Origin: Silvibacterium bohemicum
Lineage (GTDB): Bacteria > Acidobacteriota > Terriglobia > Terriglobales > Acidobacteriaceae
Length of the DNA stretch: 64,000 bases
Assembly (NCBI RefSeq): GCF_001006305.1
Contig: NZ_LBHJ01000002.1
Location: 248,001 to 312,000 of the forward strand
Direction: 5' to 3'
How positions within the stretch are numbered: position 1 is the first letter of the stretch; every line of letters begins with the position of its first letter. Below the pieces are notes generated by a model. It had not been told where the DNA came from and did no database searches. It saw only the letters and a program-made list of their open reading frames with translations. Positions 29,036-39,567 of the stretch are shown in pieces. Made by a program: the position numbers and the translations under genes.

Positions 29036-29070
29036 AGGGACTGGCCGTCCAGGCATCCGCGCTTTGCGCC
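29036..29070. repeat. CTGGCCGTCCAGGCAT-type dispersed repeat, second locus
   Basis: GGGACTGGCCGTCCAGGCATCC followed by GCGC-ttt-GCGCC matches the 27.47-kb element almost base for base. It sits just upstream of the enoyl-CoA hydratase start. Confidence 0.65.
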
Positions 29071-29116
29071 ATGCTAGCCGCTAGTCTCCTGAGTCACTGA
29101 TTTCTTGCATAAAATT

Positions 29117-29160
29117 TGTCATCCCGACCGGAGCGAAGCGCAGTGGAGGGACCTGCAGTT
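29117..29160. repeat. CHPDRSE-type dispersed repeat
   Basis: GTCATCCCGACCGGAGCGA and the bases after it match a short element that I recall from many bacterial genomes, where it is mis-annotated as peptides containing CHPDRSEA-WRDLQF. A related, diverged copy (ATTCTGAGCGAAGCGAAGAA) lies near 36.64 kb. Confidence 0.6.
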
Positions 29161-29240
29161 CCTCAAGCTCCCTGCCGTTACAGCGCTGGTAAATATACGG
29201 CGCACTTCTGACTTGTTAGGCCAGAGATGGACTGTGCAGC

Positions 29241-29669
29241 TCAGGCCTTTGCGTTCAGTCTTTCCTTGGCAATCGCGTCCAGCACCCCGTTGAGAAAGTT
29301 GATAGACTCTGGCGCGGAGTAGCGGCGGGCAATCTCCAGCGCCTCATTGATGACGATCGGCGGAGGCGTACCAGGAAATCCGATCAGCTCGGCAATTGCC
29401 ATCCGCAGCACATTGCGGTCGACTGCGGCCATGCGGCTCAGCTTCCAGTTCTGGGAGTGGCGCTCGATGATGCCATCGATCTCTCCGTCGCGCGCCATGG
29501 CCACGCGAAAAATGTCCTCGGCGAAGCCACGGGCATCGTCCTCGACCTCTTCCCGCGCCTGCCAGAAGGTCTTGCGTACTTCATCGGGATTTTGCTTGCC
29601 CACATCGGCTTGAAAAAGCATCTGCATGGCGAGTTCGCGGGACTTGCGCCGCTTTCCGGTCAGGCTCAT
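29241..29669 (-). CDS. nusB: Transcription antitermination factor NusB
   Basis: 142 residues, the usual NusB length. The Arg-rich N-terminus (GKRRKSRELAMQMLFQADVG) binds boxA RNA, and the C-terminal core AAVDRNVLRMAIAELIGF plus PPIVINEALEIARRYSAPESINFLNGVLDAI is diagnostic. It works with NusE in rRNA antitermination. The start overlaps the ribH stop by 4 bp, the common ribH-nusB arrangement with coupled translation. Confidence 0.97.
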   Translation of the reverse strand: MSLTGKRRKSRELAMQMLFQADVGKQNPDEVRKTFWQAREEVEDDARGFAEDIFRVAMARDGEIDGIIERHSQNWKLSRMAAVDRNVLRMAIAELIGFPGTPPPIVINEALEIARRYSAPESINFLNGVLDAIAKERLNAKA

Positions 29670-30556
29670 GAGCTGCTTTCGACTTTCTGCGCAGCGTTGG
29701 CGGCAACCTTGCGATGCAGAGAGACCATCTCAATGGCCGCGGATGCCGCCTCGAAGCCCTTGTTCCCAGCCTTCAGGCCGGCCCGGTCCAGCGCCTGCTC
29801 CAGCGTCTCCGTGGTGAGCACGCCAAAGGTATGCGGAATGCCGGTATCCTGTTGCGACTGGCCGATGCCGCGGGCTACTTCGTTGTAAATGGCTTCGTAA
29901 TGAGCGGTCTCGCCGCGAATCAGGCAGCCCAGCGTGATAACCGCATCAACCAGCTTGGTTTCGGCCACTCCACGGGCGGCGGAGGGAATCTCCCACGCTC
30001 CGGGAACGCGCAGAATATTGACCTGATCCTTGCGAACGCCGCTGCGGTAAAGGCAATCCAGCGCCCCTTGCAGCAGGCGGTCGGTGATAACCGAATTCCA
30101 GCGGGCGACGATGATGGCGAACTTCATGCCTTGAGCCGTCAGATCGCCTTCAAGCGCGACCGGCTTGCCGGCCAGCGGATCGGCCCACTCCCAGAAGGCA
30201 AACGAAGTGCCGGGAATCGGTTCCGCGGTGAAGACGCGCGACTTCCAGCTGGTTTCTATGGTCTCCGAGATGCGCTTCGGAGCCTCGGCGGCGCTCAGGT
30301 GCTTGGCCAGCCAGACTTCCACCACCTGGCGCACGGCGTCCAGGCTGGTTACCTCGATAAAAGTATCGGCGGCGGCGCGCGACGTGCCGTCTACAAACTC
30401 AAGATTGCCGAGCGGCGCGAGAAAAGGACGGCCCCGGCTTGCTTCGAAATCCCAACTCTTTCCATCCTCAAATCCCAGCACAGAAAAGAAGCTCACCAGG
30501 GTGTCATAGACGGCCGGTGTGCTGGTCTGGCGGACAAGGGTGATGCCTTTAATCAT
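29666..30556 (-). CDS. ribH: 6,7-dimethyl-8-ribityllumazine synthase fused to an N-terminal VOC-like domain
   Basis: 296 residues, about twice the normal RibH length. Residues 144-296 are a complete lumazine synthase (MKFAIIVARWNSVITDRLL; GAWEIPSAARG; the catalytic-loop region GETAHYEAIYNEVARG; GIPHTFGVLTTETLEQALDRAG). It makes the riboflavin precursor lumazine. Residues 1-140 are an unrelated domain (MIKGITLVRQ, VSFFSVLGFE, RGRPFLAPLGNLEFVDG, FIEVTSLDAVRQVVEVWL) with the beta-alpha-beta pattern of glyoxalase/bleomycin-resistance (VOC) modules. An internal ATG at 30127 with AAGG nearby might also yield free RibH. A 22-bp palindrome precedes the gene. Confidence 0.9.
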   Translation of the reverse strand: MIKGITLVRQTSTPAVYDTLVSFFSVLGFEDGKSWDFEASRGRPFLAPLGNLEFVDGTSRAAADTFIEVTSLDAVRQVVEVWLAKHLSAAEAPKRISETIETSWKSRVFTAEPIPGTSFAFWEWADPLAGKPVALEGDLTAQGMKFAIIVARWNSVITDRLLQGALDCLYRSGVRKDQVNILRVPGAWEIPSAARGVAETKLVDAVITLGCLIRGETAHYEAIYNEVARGIGQSQQDTGIPHTFGVLTTETLEQALDRAGLKAGNKGFEAASAAIEMVSLHRKVAANAAQKVESSS

Positions 30557-30599
30557 GTCTTGAGGGTATCAGGTGTACGGCGGGAAAACGGCTGCGACA

Positions 30600-30621
30600 G
30601 AAATCCGGAATTCCGGATTTC
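30600..30621. promoter_or_regulatory. 22-bp perfect palindrome upstream of ribH
   Basis: AAATCCGGAATTCCGGATTT with its flanking G/C pair is a perfect dyad centred 54 bp before the ribH start. Lack of a loop argues for a protein-binding operator rather than an RNA hairpin; it could also end the brnTA transcript. Confidence 0.5.
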
Positions 30622-30737
30622 CCGTGAACTGTCGACCGCATCGGTGGATATGGAAAAGATGGCGGCCTGTAGCCGCTTTGGACGCTTAAGCGCCGCCTAC
30701 CTTCCGCGCAGCTTCGGCGGCGACGACCGCCCATCGG

Positions 30738-31028
30738 TTAGCTCCGAGATGGGTTGTGCTTTTGCGCCTCGACATAGGCCCGGAGAACGGCGTTCATACG
30801 TGTCAGATGACCCTTCCCAGCGGCTTTGAACCAGTCCACTACATCGTTGTCCAGGCGCAGATGCACGGAGGTTTTCCCGGCCGGCATGACGACGCGGGCG
30901 CTGCTCCAGAAATCCGTTCCTAGGGATTCAGCTTCGGGGGCCTCGGGGCTGGTCTGATCTTCGCCCCGTTCGCGCATAGCTTTGATCTGGCTAAGGGAGT
31001 GTCGCGCGATGGTAGATGTCTCGTTCAT
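30738..31028 (-). CDS. brnA: BrnA-type antitoxin
   Basis: 96 residues from ATG at 31028 (MNETSTIARHSLSQIKAM). The C-terminal half (AGKTSVHLRLDNDVVDWFKAAGKGHLTRMNAVLRAYVEAQ) is the ribbon-helix-helix domain typical of BrnA, with the DNA-binding strand TSVHLRLD and the W-F-K-A helix. It follows the broken brnT at 13 bp, the usual toxin-then-antitoxin order. It may still be made and act as a free repressor. Confidence 0.85.
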   Translation of the reverse strand: MNETSTIARHSLSQIKAMRERGEDQTSPEAPEAESLGTDFWSSARVVMPAGKTSVHLRLDNDVVDWFKAAGKGHLTRMNAVLRAYVEAQKHNPSRS

Positions 31029-31041
31029 CTCTGCTCGCTTT

Positions 31042-31274
31042 CTAGGCGCTAATGATGCGAATGAGCCTGTCGCCACGCCAGGTGTACGCCACGCGGAAGA
31101 CTTCCGTGTTCGCTCTGCCGAGAGCGATCCAGCGAACCTCGCCATAGTCCTCCCGGTCGTCGATTCGTTCCAGGATCTCATTGGCGAAGATCTCAGCACT
31201 GTCAGAAACGACACACGGTGTTTCGTGATGTTGGCTCTGGCCTTCTCTTCGTCCCACTCGAATTCCAGTTCCAC
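31042..31274 (-). pseudogene. brnT: brnT-like toxin gene with a one-base frameshift
   Basis: The start GTG at 31274 gives ELEFEWDEEKARANITKHRVSF, the BrnT N-terminus. The frame then leaves the family pattern. In a second frame the rest of BrnT is intact: SDSAEIFANEILERIDDRED, GEVRWIALGRANTEVFRVAYTW and RLIRIISA, ending at 31042. Adding one T in the TTT run (complement of 31206-31208) joins the two into a full protein of about 77 residues. BrnT is a RelE-like ribonuclease; as read here it would be inactive. A sequencing error in the homopolymer is possible. Confidence 0.8.
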
Positions 31275-31719
31275 GCCGCGCTCTCGCTACAGCAGTGATA
31301 CACAAATGTGTACACGGCGCGGTCGCCCTGATTTCCTGAGTTCGCAGGCTTAATCGACTGCAGGATATGAATGAACAACAAGATAAAACTACAAGTAACT
31401 GCGTGAGAGCGTAAGTGTTGAATCAATCTAATTTAGATGTGACAAGTGATAGTGTTTTCACTCCAGGGGCGATAGCGGATCGTTTCAACGGCAAATCCTG
31501 GAATGCTGGTCAAGGGAAAATGCCGTTTGCAGCTCCGATCGGCTGCGGCAAGCGGTTGTATTCAAGACGCTTATGGGGCGACAAATTGAGCCGGCGAGAT
31601 ATTGATAGTAACGCACTCACATTTCATGCATCCTTCATGCTATAGTTGCTATCTAAGGAAACAGAGCGGGTGGTTCCACGCGCTCAAAACTTTTCCACTA
31701 AGCAAATCTGGAGGTTTGT
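31275..31719. other. Long upstream region of hsp20
   Basis: 445 bp between divergent brnTA and hsp20. It is AT-richer than its surroundings. A TATAGT at 31641-31646 could be a -10 box, but no matching -35 box was found. An imperfect hairpin (31664-31685, GAGCGGGTGG / CCACGCGCTC) lies in the probable leader 34 bp before the hsp20 start. A CIRCE element was looked for and not found. A 76-codon frame at 31415 has a TTG start and no family resemblance, so it is not called. Confidence 0.4.
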
Positions 31720-32211
31720 ATGGCTATTCATCGTTTTGATCCTTTTCGTGACGCTCTGACGCTGCAAAACCGGTTGAACTCGCTTTTCCAGGACTACAAC
31801 CGCGGTCAGAACGAGAGTGACTTGGTGTCTACGGCGGCCTTCGTTCCCCCGGTCGACATCTATGAGGACCAGCACAAGATCGTGCTCAAACTCGAAGTTC
31901 CCGGGCTCAAGCAGGAAGACTTCGACATCCAGCTCGAGAACAACACCCTTACCGTTCGCGGCGAGCGCAAGTTCGAGAAAGAAGAGAAGGAAGAGAACTT
32001 CCACCGCATCGAGCGTCGTTACGGAAGCTTCTTCCGCTCCTTCACGGTGCCCACCACGGTTAATCATGAAGGCGTGAAAGCAGGCTATGATGCTGGCGTA
32101 CTGCGCATCGAGCTCGAAAAGCGCGCCGAGGCGAAGCCGAAGCAGATCAAAGTGCAGGTAGGCAGTGCCGCGGCCGTTTCGAAGACGGTGGAGAATAAGC
32201 CTGCGGCGTAA
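31720..32211 (+). CDS. Small heat shock protein, Hsp20/alpha-crystallin family
   Basis: 163 residues with a GGAGG ribosome site. The alpha-crystallin domain spans about 42-140, from PPVDIYEDQHKIVLKLEVPGL through LENNTLTVRGERKFEKEE to the signature GVKAGYDAGVLRIELEKR. The N-terminal HRFDPFRDALTLQNRLNSLF and an A/K-rich C-terminus are typical. It is an ATP-independent holdase that binds unfolding proteins and hands them to ClpB/DnaK. clpB follows about 150 bp downstream on the same strand, a functional pair. Confidence 0.95.
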   Translation: MAIHRFDPFRDALTLQNRLNSLFQDYNRGQNESDLVSTAAFVPPVDIYEDQHKIVLKLEVPGLKQEDFDIQLENNTLTVRGERKFEKEEKEENFHRIERRYGSFFRSFTVPTTVNHEGVKAGYDAGVLRIELEKRAEAKPKQIKVQVGSAAAVSKTVENKPAA

Positions 32212-32222
32212 GGAAAACGGAA

Positions 32223-32346
32223 GTTAGCTGAGAAGCGGGTGGCTAAGCGAAGTCGGATCGATGCATAAGCCTTCGCTAACCCGGCCCGAAGCGACCCTGT
32301 TTTAAGCTATCCGCTTCCTAGCTGACCGCCCCACCCGCTTTTCAGC
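32223..32346 (+). promoter_or_regulatory. Structured hsp20-clpB intergenic RNA with competing pairings
   Basis: GCTGAGAAGCGGGTGG (32227-32242) can pair with CCACCCGCTTTTCAGC (32331-32346), all 16 positions if one G-U is allowed. The overlapping segment 32223-32238 can pair instead with CCGCTTCCTAGCTGAC (32311-32326) with two mismatches. The second right arm lies just before the clpB start. Mutually exclusive pairings of this kind are typical of attenuators or thermo-responsive leaders. Confidence 0.45.
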
Positions 32347-32363
32347 AACTCAAAGGACACTCC

Positions 32364-35018
<2,655 letters not shown>

Positions 35019-35029
35019 CACTGAACATC

Positions 35030-35068
35030 GGGCAGTCCCACATCTCAAACGCGGGATGTGGGGCGCCC
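35030..35068. repeat. Dispersed palindromic repeat, copy 3 (inverted orientation)
   Basis: CCCACATCTC-aaacgc-GGGATGTGGG with the flanking GGCGCCC is the same element as at 25.76 and 25.83 kb but in the opposite orientation, with one wobble pair in the stem. It may double as the clpB transcript end. Confidence 0.8.
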
Positions 35069-35174
35069 TGTTGTTTAGCATTCGCTCGCGTCAAGGTTCG
35101 GTTGTTGCGATGTCACACAACGCAATATGAGGCGCGGGGATTTTTCCTTCAAAGCTCTATGTAACTCTGCTTAG

Positions 35175-36533
35175 ATGGAGCATATACAGTTCAATCTCGC
35201 TCAAGACCGTATTCCTCATACTTGGTACAACATTCTTCCTGACCTGCCTCGGCCCTTATCTCCCACGCTGCATCCAGCGACGCTAAATCCCATCGGTCCC
35301 GGTGATCTGGCTGCGCTCTTTCCGCACAACCTCATTCAGCAAGAAGTCAGTATGGACCGTGAAATCGAAATCCCCGGAGAAGTGCGGCAGATTTATGCTC
35401 AGTGGCGGCCGTCGCCATTGTTCCGGGCACGCCGTCTGGAAAGGGCACTCGATACTCCGGCGCGAATTTTTTATAAGTACGAGGGAGTAAGTCCTGCGGG
35501 CTCTCATAAGTTGAATACCGCGGTCGCGCAGGCTTATTACAACAAAAGGGAAGGCACAAAACGCCTTGCCACCGAAACCGGAGCGGGGCAATGGGGCTCT
35601 GCTCTGGCCATGGCCTGCAGGTTTTTCGGCCTGAAGTGCAAGGTATACATGGTGCGGGTCAGCTACGATCAAAAGCCCTATCGCCGCGGCATGATGGAAA
35701 CCTTCGGCGCTACGGTTAGTGCCAGCCCCAGCGATGAAACAGATGCCGGTCGCGCCATCCTCGAGCGCACTCCGCAATCGCCTGGATCGCTGGGCATCGC
35801 GATCTCCGAAGCTGTGGAGGTCGCGGCAAAAGACCCCGAAACCAAGTACGCGCTGGGGAGCGTGTTGAATCACGTCCTGTTGCACCAGACCGTAGTCGGG
35901 CTCGAGGCAATTGAGCAAATGGCACTTGCCGACGACGAGCCCGATGTGATTATCGGCTGCACCGGCGGCGGCTCGAACTTCGCGGGATTGGTGCTGCCGT
36001 ATCTGGGGCGCAAAATCAAAGGCCGGAGCCGGGCGAAAGTCGTTGCCGTAGAGCCGGCTGCCTGTCCCAGCCTCACGAAAGGCAAATTCACATACGACTT
36101 CGGAGACACCGCCCGCTTAACGCCGCTGGCCAAAATGCATACTTTGGGCAGCACGTTCGTCCCGCCGGGAATCCATGCAGGCGGCTTGCGTTATCACGGC
36201 ATGGCTCCGCTCATTTCGCATGTCCTGAATCTGGGGCTCATTGAAGCCAGGTCGGTGCAGCAGCTGGAGGCCTTCGCCGCCGGTGTGCAATTTGCGCGGG
36301 CGGAAGGCATCGTTCCAGCTCCCGAGGCCAACCACGCCATCGCCGAAGTTATCCGCGAAGCTCTGCTCGCCAGAGAAGAGGGAAAACAAAGGACGATCCT
36401 CTTCAACTTATCCGGTCACGGCCATTTTGATATGCAGGCCTACATCGACTATGAGTCTGGAAAATTGCAGAATTACGATTATCCGGCGGCAGAGATCGCG
36501 ATGGCGCTGGCAGGCCTGCCAGCCATCGGCTGA
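35175..36533 (+). CDS. trpB2: Tryptophan synthase beta-like protein, TrpB2 type
   Basis: 452 residues, longer than TrpB1 (about 400), with the TrpB2 N-terminal extension ([18 protein letters not shown]) that replaces parts of the TrpA contact surface. PLP enzyme: Schiff-base Lys112 in [20 protein letters not shown], the phosphate loop [11 protein letters not shown], and [15 protein letters not shown] and SGHGHFDM near the end. It condenses indole with serine (or phosphoserine) to tryptophan; TrpB2 enzymes often act without TrpA, salvaging free indole. No other trp gene is nearby, consistent with a stand-alone role. Confidence 0.92.
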   Translation: MEHIQFNLAQDRIPHTWYNILPDLPRPLSPTLHPATLNPIGPGDLAALFPHNLIQQEVSMDREIEIPGEVRQIYAQWRPSPLFRARRLERALDTPARIFYKYEGVSPAGSHKLNTAVAQAYYNKREGTKRLATETGAGQWGSALAMACRFFGLKCKVYMVRVSYDQKPYRRGMMETFGATVSASPSDETDAGRAILERTPQSPGSLGIAISEAVEVAAKDPETKYALGSVLNHVLLHQTVVGLEAIEQMALADDEPDVIIGCTGGGSNFAGLVLPYLGRKIKGRSRAKVVAVEPAACPSLTKGKFTYDFGDTARLTPLAKMHTLGSTFVPPGIHAGGLRYHGMAPLISHVLNLGLIEARSVQQLEAFAAGVQFARAEGIVPAPEANHAIAEVIREALLAREEGKQRTILFNLSGHGHFDMQAYIDYESGKLQNYDYPAAEIAMALAGLPAIG

Positions 36534-36575
36534 GCGACGCCCCAACAACAACTATCCCCAGATATGCAGAAAGTG

Positions 36576-36604
36576 AAAGCCCCATGGAAAATCCATGGGG
36601 CTTT
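36576..36604 (+). terminator. Intrinsic terminator after trpB2
   Basis: AAAGCCCCATGGA-aaa-TCCATGGGGCTTT is a perfect 13-bp stem with a 3-base loop ending in TTT, 43 bp past the stop. The symmetric A/T tails let it also serve the convergent GNAT gene. Confidence 0.88.
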
Positions 36605-36677
36605 CTGCTGCGCATGTTCGGTAGCAAGATCCACTGCACTCGGCATTCTGAGCGAAGCGAAGAACCTCAGCGACGGC

Positions 36678-36962
36678 TTACTTTGCCAGCAGCGATTGAT
36701 ACTCCGGGTGGCCGGCAAAGTATTTGGCCGCAAACGGACACTGCGGTTCCACCTGGAAATGATGCTCGCGAGCGAAAGATAACGCAGCTTCGACAAGTGC
36801 CGTCCCGATACCTCGGCCTGCGATGGCTTCCGGCACGCGGGTGTGCGTGAGCGTGATGCGGTTGCCGCCGATCTCGTAGGCGAGGACAGCGGTGTGTCCC
36901 TCGGCCTCGCTTTCGAAGCGGCTCGACTGCTGATTATTCGTCACTTTGATCGGAGCGGGCAT
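36678..36962 (-). CDS. Small GNAT-like N-acetyltransferase (YjdJ/COG2388 type)
   Basis: 94 residues from ATG at 36962, 8 bp after the stop of the M29 aminopeptidase gene, so an operon is likely. The mini-GNAT pattern is clear: FESEAEGHTAVLAYEIGGNRITLTHTRVPEAIAGRGIGTALVEAAL (acetyl-CoA loop G-R-G-I-G) and the conserved C-terminal PQCPFAAKYFAGHPEY. Members are small predicted acetyltransferases with unknown substrates. A longer open frame upstream lies inside the aminopeptidase gene in another frame and is not used. Confidence 0.87.
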   Translation of the reverse strand: MPAPIKVTNNQQSSRFESEAEGHTAVLAYEIGGNRITLTHTRVPEAIAGRGIGTALVEAALSFAREHHFQVEPQCPFAAKYFAGHPEYQSLLAK

Positions 36963-36970
36963 TACAGACT

Positions 36971-38239
36971 CTAGACCCACTCGCCGGCGTGGATGAGCGG
37001 CTCTTCCTGTCCTGCAGCCGTAACCCCGAACACATCGATCTCCGCCGAGCCGATCATCCAGTCGACGTGGATGAGGCTTTCGTTGGCGCCGCGGCTGGCC
37101 AGCTCTTCGGGAGTCAGCTTGTCGCCGTTCTTCACGCATGAGCTGTAGGCCTGTCCGAGCGCGATGTGGCAGGCGGCATTCTCGTCGAAGAGAGTGTTGT
37201 TGAAGAGCAAGCCGCTCTGCGCGATGGGCGAGTGATGCGGCACCAGGGCCACTTCGCCGAGCCGGCGCGCGCCCTCATCGGTCTCGATCATGCGTTGCAG
37301 AACGCCTTCACCTTTGGACGCCTTGGCCTCGACGATGCGGCCGCCTTCGAAGCGCACCTGGATGCCTTCGATCATCGTGCCCTGGTGCGAGAGCGGCTTG
37401 GTGCTGGTCACGGTCCCGTCGGTGCGGTCTTTGTGCGGCGTGGTGAAGACCTCTTCGGTCGGCATGTTGGGGATGCAGTAAAGGCCATTGCCCGCGGTTG
37501 TTCCACCACCGAGCCAGAGATGATCGTCGGCCAGGCCGACGCGCAGATCGGTGCCCAGTCCTTTAAAGTGCAGCGTCTTGTAGCGCTTGTTGTTGAGCAA
37601 CGCGGAGCGCTTATGCAGATTCGCATCGTGCGTCTTCCATGCGGCAACCGAGTCCGGCTGGTCGGCGCGTGTCGCGGCGAAGATCGCATCCCACAGCCGG
37701 GCAAGCGCCTGGTCCGAAGGCAGCTCGGGAAAGACGCTGGCAGCCCAGGCCGGCGTGGCTGCGGGCACGATGGTCCAGTTGATGTCGTGGCGCGTGATCA
37801 GTTCCAGCGCCGGCCGGTAGGCCTTGGAGACGGCGCGATTGGCCCGGCTCACCTTCTCCGGGTCCTGCTGCGACAGCAGCGCGGGATTGCTGCCGGCGAC
37901 AGCCAGACGCGCAGCGCCGCTCTTGAAAGCCGTAGCCATCCCCTCGTAGAGCCACGCCGGCGCGTAGTCGAAGCTCTCGTTCGATCCGTACTGGTAGCGC
38001 AACAGCGTCGACTCCTCATCGGTGAGCAGCGTGGTCACGAACTTCGCTCCCGATTTGTAGGCCTGCTCGTGGATGCGGCGCACCAGCGGCAGTGTATCCA
38101 GAGTGGCGGTCATCACCAGCTCCTGTCCGGGCGCGAGGCCGAGCCCCACCTGAATGGCTACTTCGGCGAGACGGTCGAGCTTCTGGGCAAAATCAGTGGA
38201 GGGAGTGAGGTCTGTAGCTTCCAGGGTCGGTGTACTCAT
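36971..38239 (-). CDS. Aminopeptidase, M29 family (thermophilic aminopeptidase T/AmpS-like)
   Basis: 422 residues from the ATG at 38239 (MSTPTLEATD). M29 enzymes are dimeric, two-metal cytoplasmic aminopeptidases. Landmarks are the N-terminal QVGLGLAPGQELVMTAT and the metal ligands in IPNMPTEEVFTTP (Glu), EGVLQRMIETDEGARRLGE (Glu), LALVPHHSP-like VALVPHHSPI (His), LFDENAACHIALG (His) and HVDWMIGS (His-Asp). All ligand positions are present. The downstream GNAT gene is probably co-transcribed. Confidence 0.92.
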   Translation of the reverse strand: MSTPTLEATDLTPSTDFAQKLDRLAEVAIQVGLGLAPGQELVMTATLDTLPLVRRIHEQAYKSGAKFVTTLLTDEESTLLRYQYGSNESFDYAPAWLYEGMATAFKSGAARLAVAGSNPALLSQQDPEKVSRANRAVSKAYRPALELITRHDINWTIVPAATPAWAASVFPELPSDQALARLWDAIFAATRADQPDSVAAWKTHDANLHKRSALLNNKRYKTLHFKGLGTDLRVGLADDHLWLGGGTTAGNGLYCIPNMPTEEVFTTPHKDRTDGTVTSTKPLSHQGTMIEGIQVRFEGGRIVEAKASKGEGVLQRMIETDEGARRLGEVALVPHHSPIAQSGLLFNNTLFDENAACHIALGQAYSSCVKNGDKLTPEELASRGANESLIHVDWMIGSAEIDVFGVTAAGQEEPLIHAGEWV

Positions 38240-38340
38240 GGCATTCAGTGTAGCGCCGGATAACAGCGGAGGCATCCCCGGGCCATGCAGAAGAGAGCGC
38301 TTCCTTGAGAAGCAAATCCGCGGGCCACTAGCTGGACTTC

Positions 38341-38371
38341 TCTTAAGAGACTTTTCTGAAACCTCTTAAGA
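38341..38371 (-). terminator. Hairpin overlapping the stop of the secreted hypothetical gene
   Basis: TCTTAAGAG (38341-38349) and CTCTTAAGA (38363-38371) are perfect complements around an AT-rich 13-base loop. The TAA stop of the minus-strand gene lies inside one arm. It is AU-rich, so only moderately convincing as a terminator. Confidence 0.4.
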
Positions 38372-38995
38372 AAGCTTCGTAGTAATGCCCGACCGCCTTA
38401 CCCACTGGCCGCCCTGTTTTTCGAGATAGATCCACTGCCCGGCCGCGCAGAAGTTGGCGCACCAGTTGTTCATGTAAACCAGCGCCGCGGTCTGCGTGGA
38501 GTTGAAGAAGACCTGGCTGAAGAACGTAATGCCGGGGTAGCCGGCATATTTGTTCTGTTGGTCGGAGATGGCGTCCGCGGAAGTGCGCGCGTTGCGGAAC
38601 TCGCTGACCTGGTCGGGCGTGAGCAGCGTGTAGGTGCGGTCAAGAACGAACTGGCGGGTCAGCTGCACATGCTCGTAGCGGCGAAACTGGAAGTCCCGCA
38701 GCGCCTCGTTGAAGGCGTTCACATTCTCGGGAGGCGCCTTCAGTTCGCCGTCCGGCGGGATCGCCGGGTTCATATCGACGATGCTGACCGTCGTATCCGA
38801 AATGGCCCATTGCCGGGCCTGGTCGCGCGGCAGGCTCTTGAAGGGCTCACCGGGGAAGAGGAGATTGTAAATAGCGTAGGTATCTGCAGCGCGCTCCGCT
38901 GGCATGGGAATCGGAGCTCCCGCGGGGGCGGCATTTGCCAGAAACAGCGGCGCGGCCAGGAAGAAGATTGCTGCCAGAGAAAGCTTGCGGAGCAT
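38366..38995 (-). CDS. Secreted protein of unknown function
   Basis: 209 residues. A signal peptide (MLRKLSLAAIFFLAAPLFLANA, cleavage near ANA-A) directs export. The mature part (ADTYAIYNLLFPGEP, IVDMNPAIPPDGELKAPPENV, NNWCANFCAAGQWIYLEKQGGQWV) contains a C-x3-C that could form a disulfide. I do not recognise the family. It seems to be monocistronic. Confidence 0.75.
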   Translation of the reverse strand: MLRKLSLAAIFFLAAPLFLANAAPAGAPIPMPAERAADTYAIYNLLFPGEPFKSLPRDQARQWAISDTTVSIVDMNPAIPPDGELKAPPENVNAFNEALRDFQFRRYEHVQLTRQFVLDRTYTLLTPDQVSEFRNARTSADAISDQQNKYAGYPGITFFSQVFFNSTQTAALVYMNNWCANFCAAGQWIYLEKQGGQWVRRSGITTKLS

Positions 38996-39099
38996 GGTTG
39001 CGCCTCACGATCGGTTCGAACAGACTACAGCGTCGTAACCCTACGCAAGAGAGACGCGCAACGGAGCGCAATCGTTGCGATTTTTCGCTCTCAACCAGC

Positions 39100-39567
39100 T
39101 CAGTGGCCGCCGCTGGCGCCGGCAGCCGATTCCCAGGGCGCGCGCCCCTTGGCCGGAGCATCGGTATCGCGGCCTTTGACACGGTCGTACATGTACTCGT
39201 CGCTCACCGAACCGAGCGCCTCGTTGTACAGGCTGACCTCGCCGGTTACCTCGCGCAGCTCCTCGGCAAAGAGGTGCTCGGCCTTCAGCCGGTCCGCGGT
39301 GGCGGGAAGCTCGATGTGCTTGCTCTTGAAGAACTTCTGGAAGCCGCGGTCGAGCAGATGGGCGATCTCGCCGCCGAAAACCAGTCCCGGCTTGGTGACG
39401 AAGGCCGCCCCGCCGCCATCCTTGGCGCGGGTCAGAACGGCAGCCGCTCCATACTTTGATACCTGGACCTGATTTGCGACCCCGGGCACCTCTCGCACAT
39501 CAAATTTCAGAGTGCGGAGCTGGGCCAGAATTTCGTCGTAAGTAAGCGGCTTAACTTTCTTTGGCAT
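39100..39567 (-). CDS. Conserved hypothetical protein
   Basis: 155 residues, no signal peptide. It starts MPKKVKPLTYDEILAQLRTLKFDV, followed by a compact alpha/beta-looking domain (VSKYGAAAVLTRAKDGGGAAFVTKPGLVFGGEIAHLLDRGFQKFF) and a helix-rich second half (KAEHLFAEELREVTGEVSLYNEALG). The Gly/Ala/Pro-rich tail looks disordered. Codon use and lack of competing frames support a real gene. No function can be assigned. Confidence 0.72.
   Translation of the reverse strand: MPKKVKPLTYDEILAQLRTLKFDVREVPGVANQVQVSKYGAAAVLTRAKDGGGAAFVTKPGLVFGGEIAHLLDRGFQKFFKSKHIELPATADRLKAEHLFAEELREVTGEVSLYNEALGSVSDEYMYDRVKGRDTDAPAKGRAPWESAAGASGGH

Noticed and set aside
29105-29293. 62-codon frame containing CHPDRSEAQWRDLQF
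   Set aside because: It is translation of a widespread short repeat and runs into the nusB gene on the other strand.
31415-31645. 76-codon plus-strand frame upstream of hsp20
   Set aside because: TTG start, no ribosome site, no hydrophobic or domain pattern; it lies in the expected hsp20 promoter region.
39002-39020. GGTTCGAA-like segment suggestive of a tRNA T-arm
   Set aside because: No matching acceptor, D or anticodon stems can be drawn around it, so no tRNA is called.
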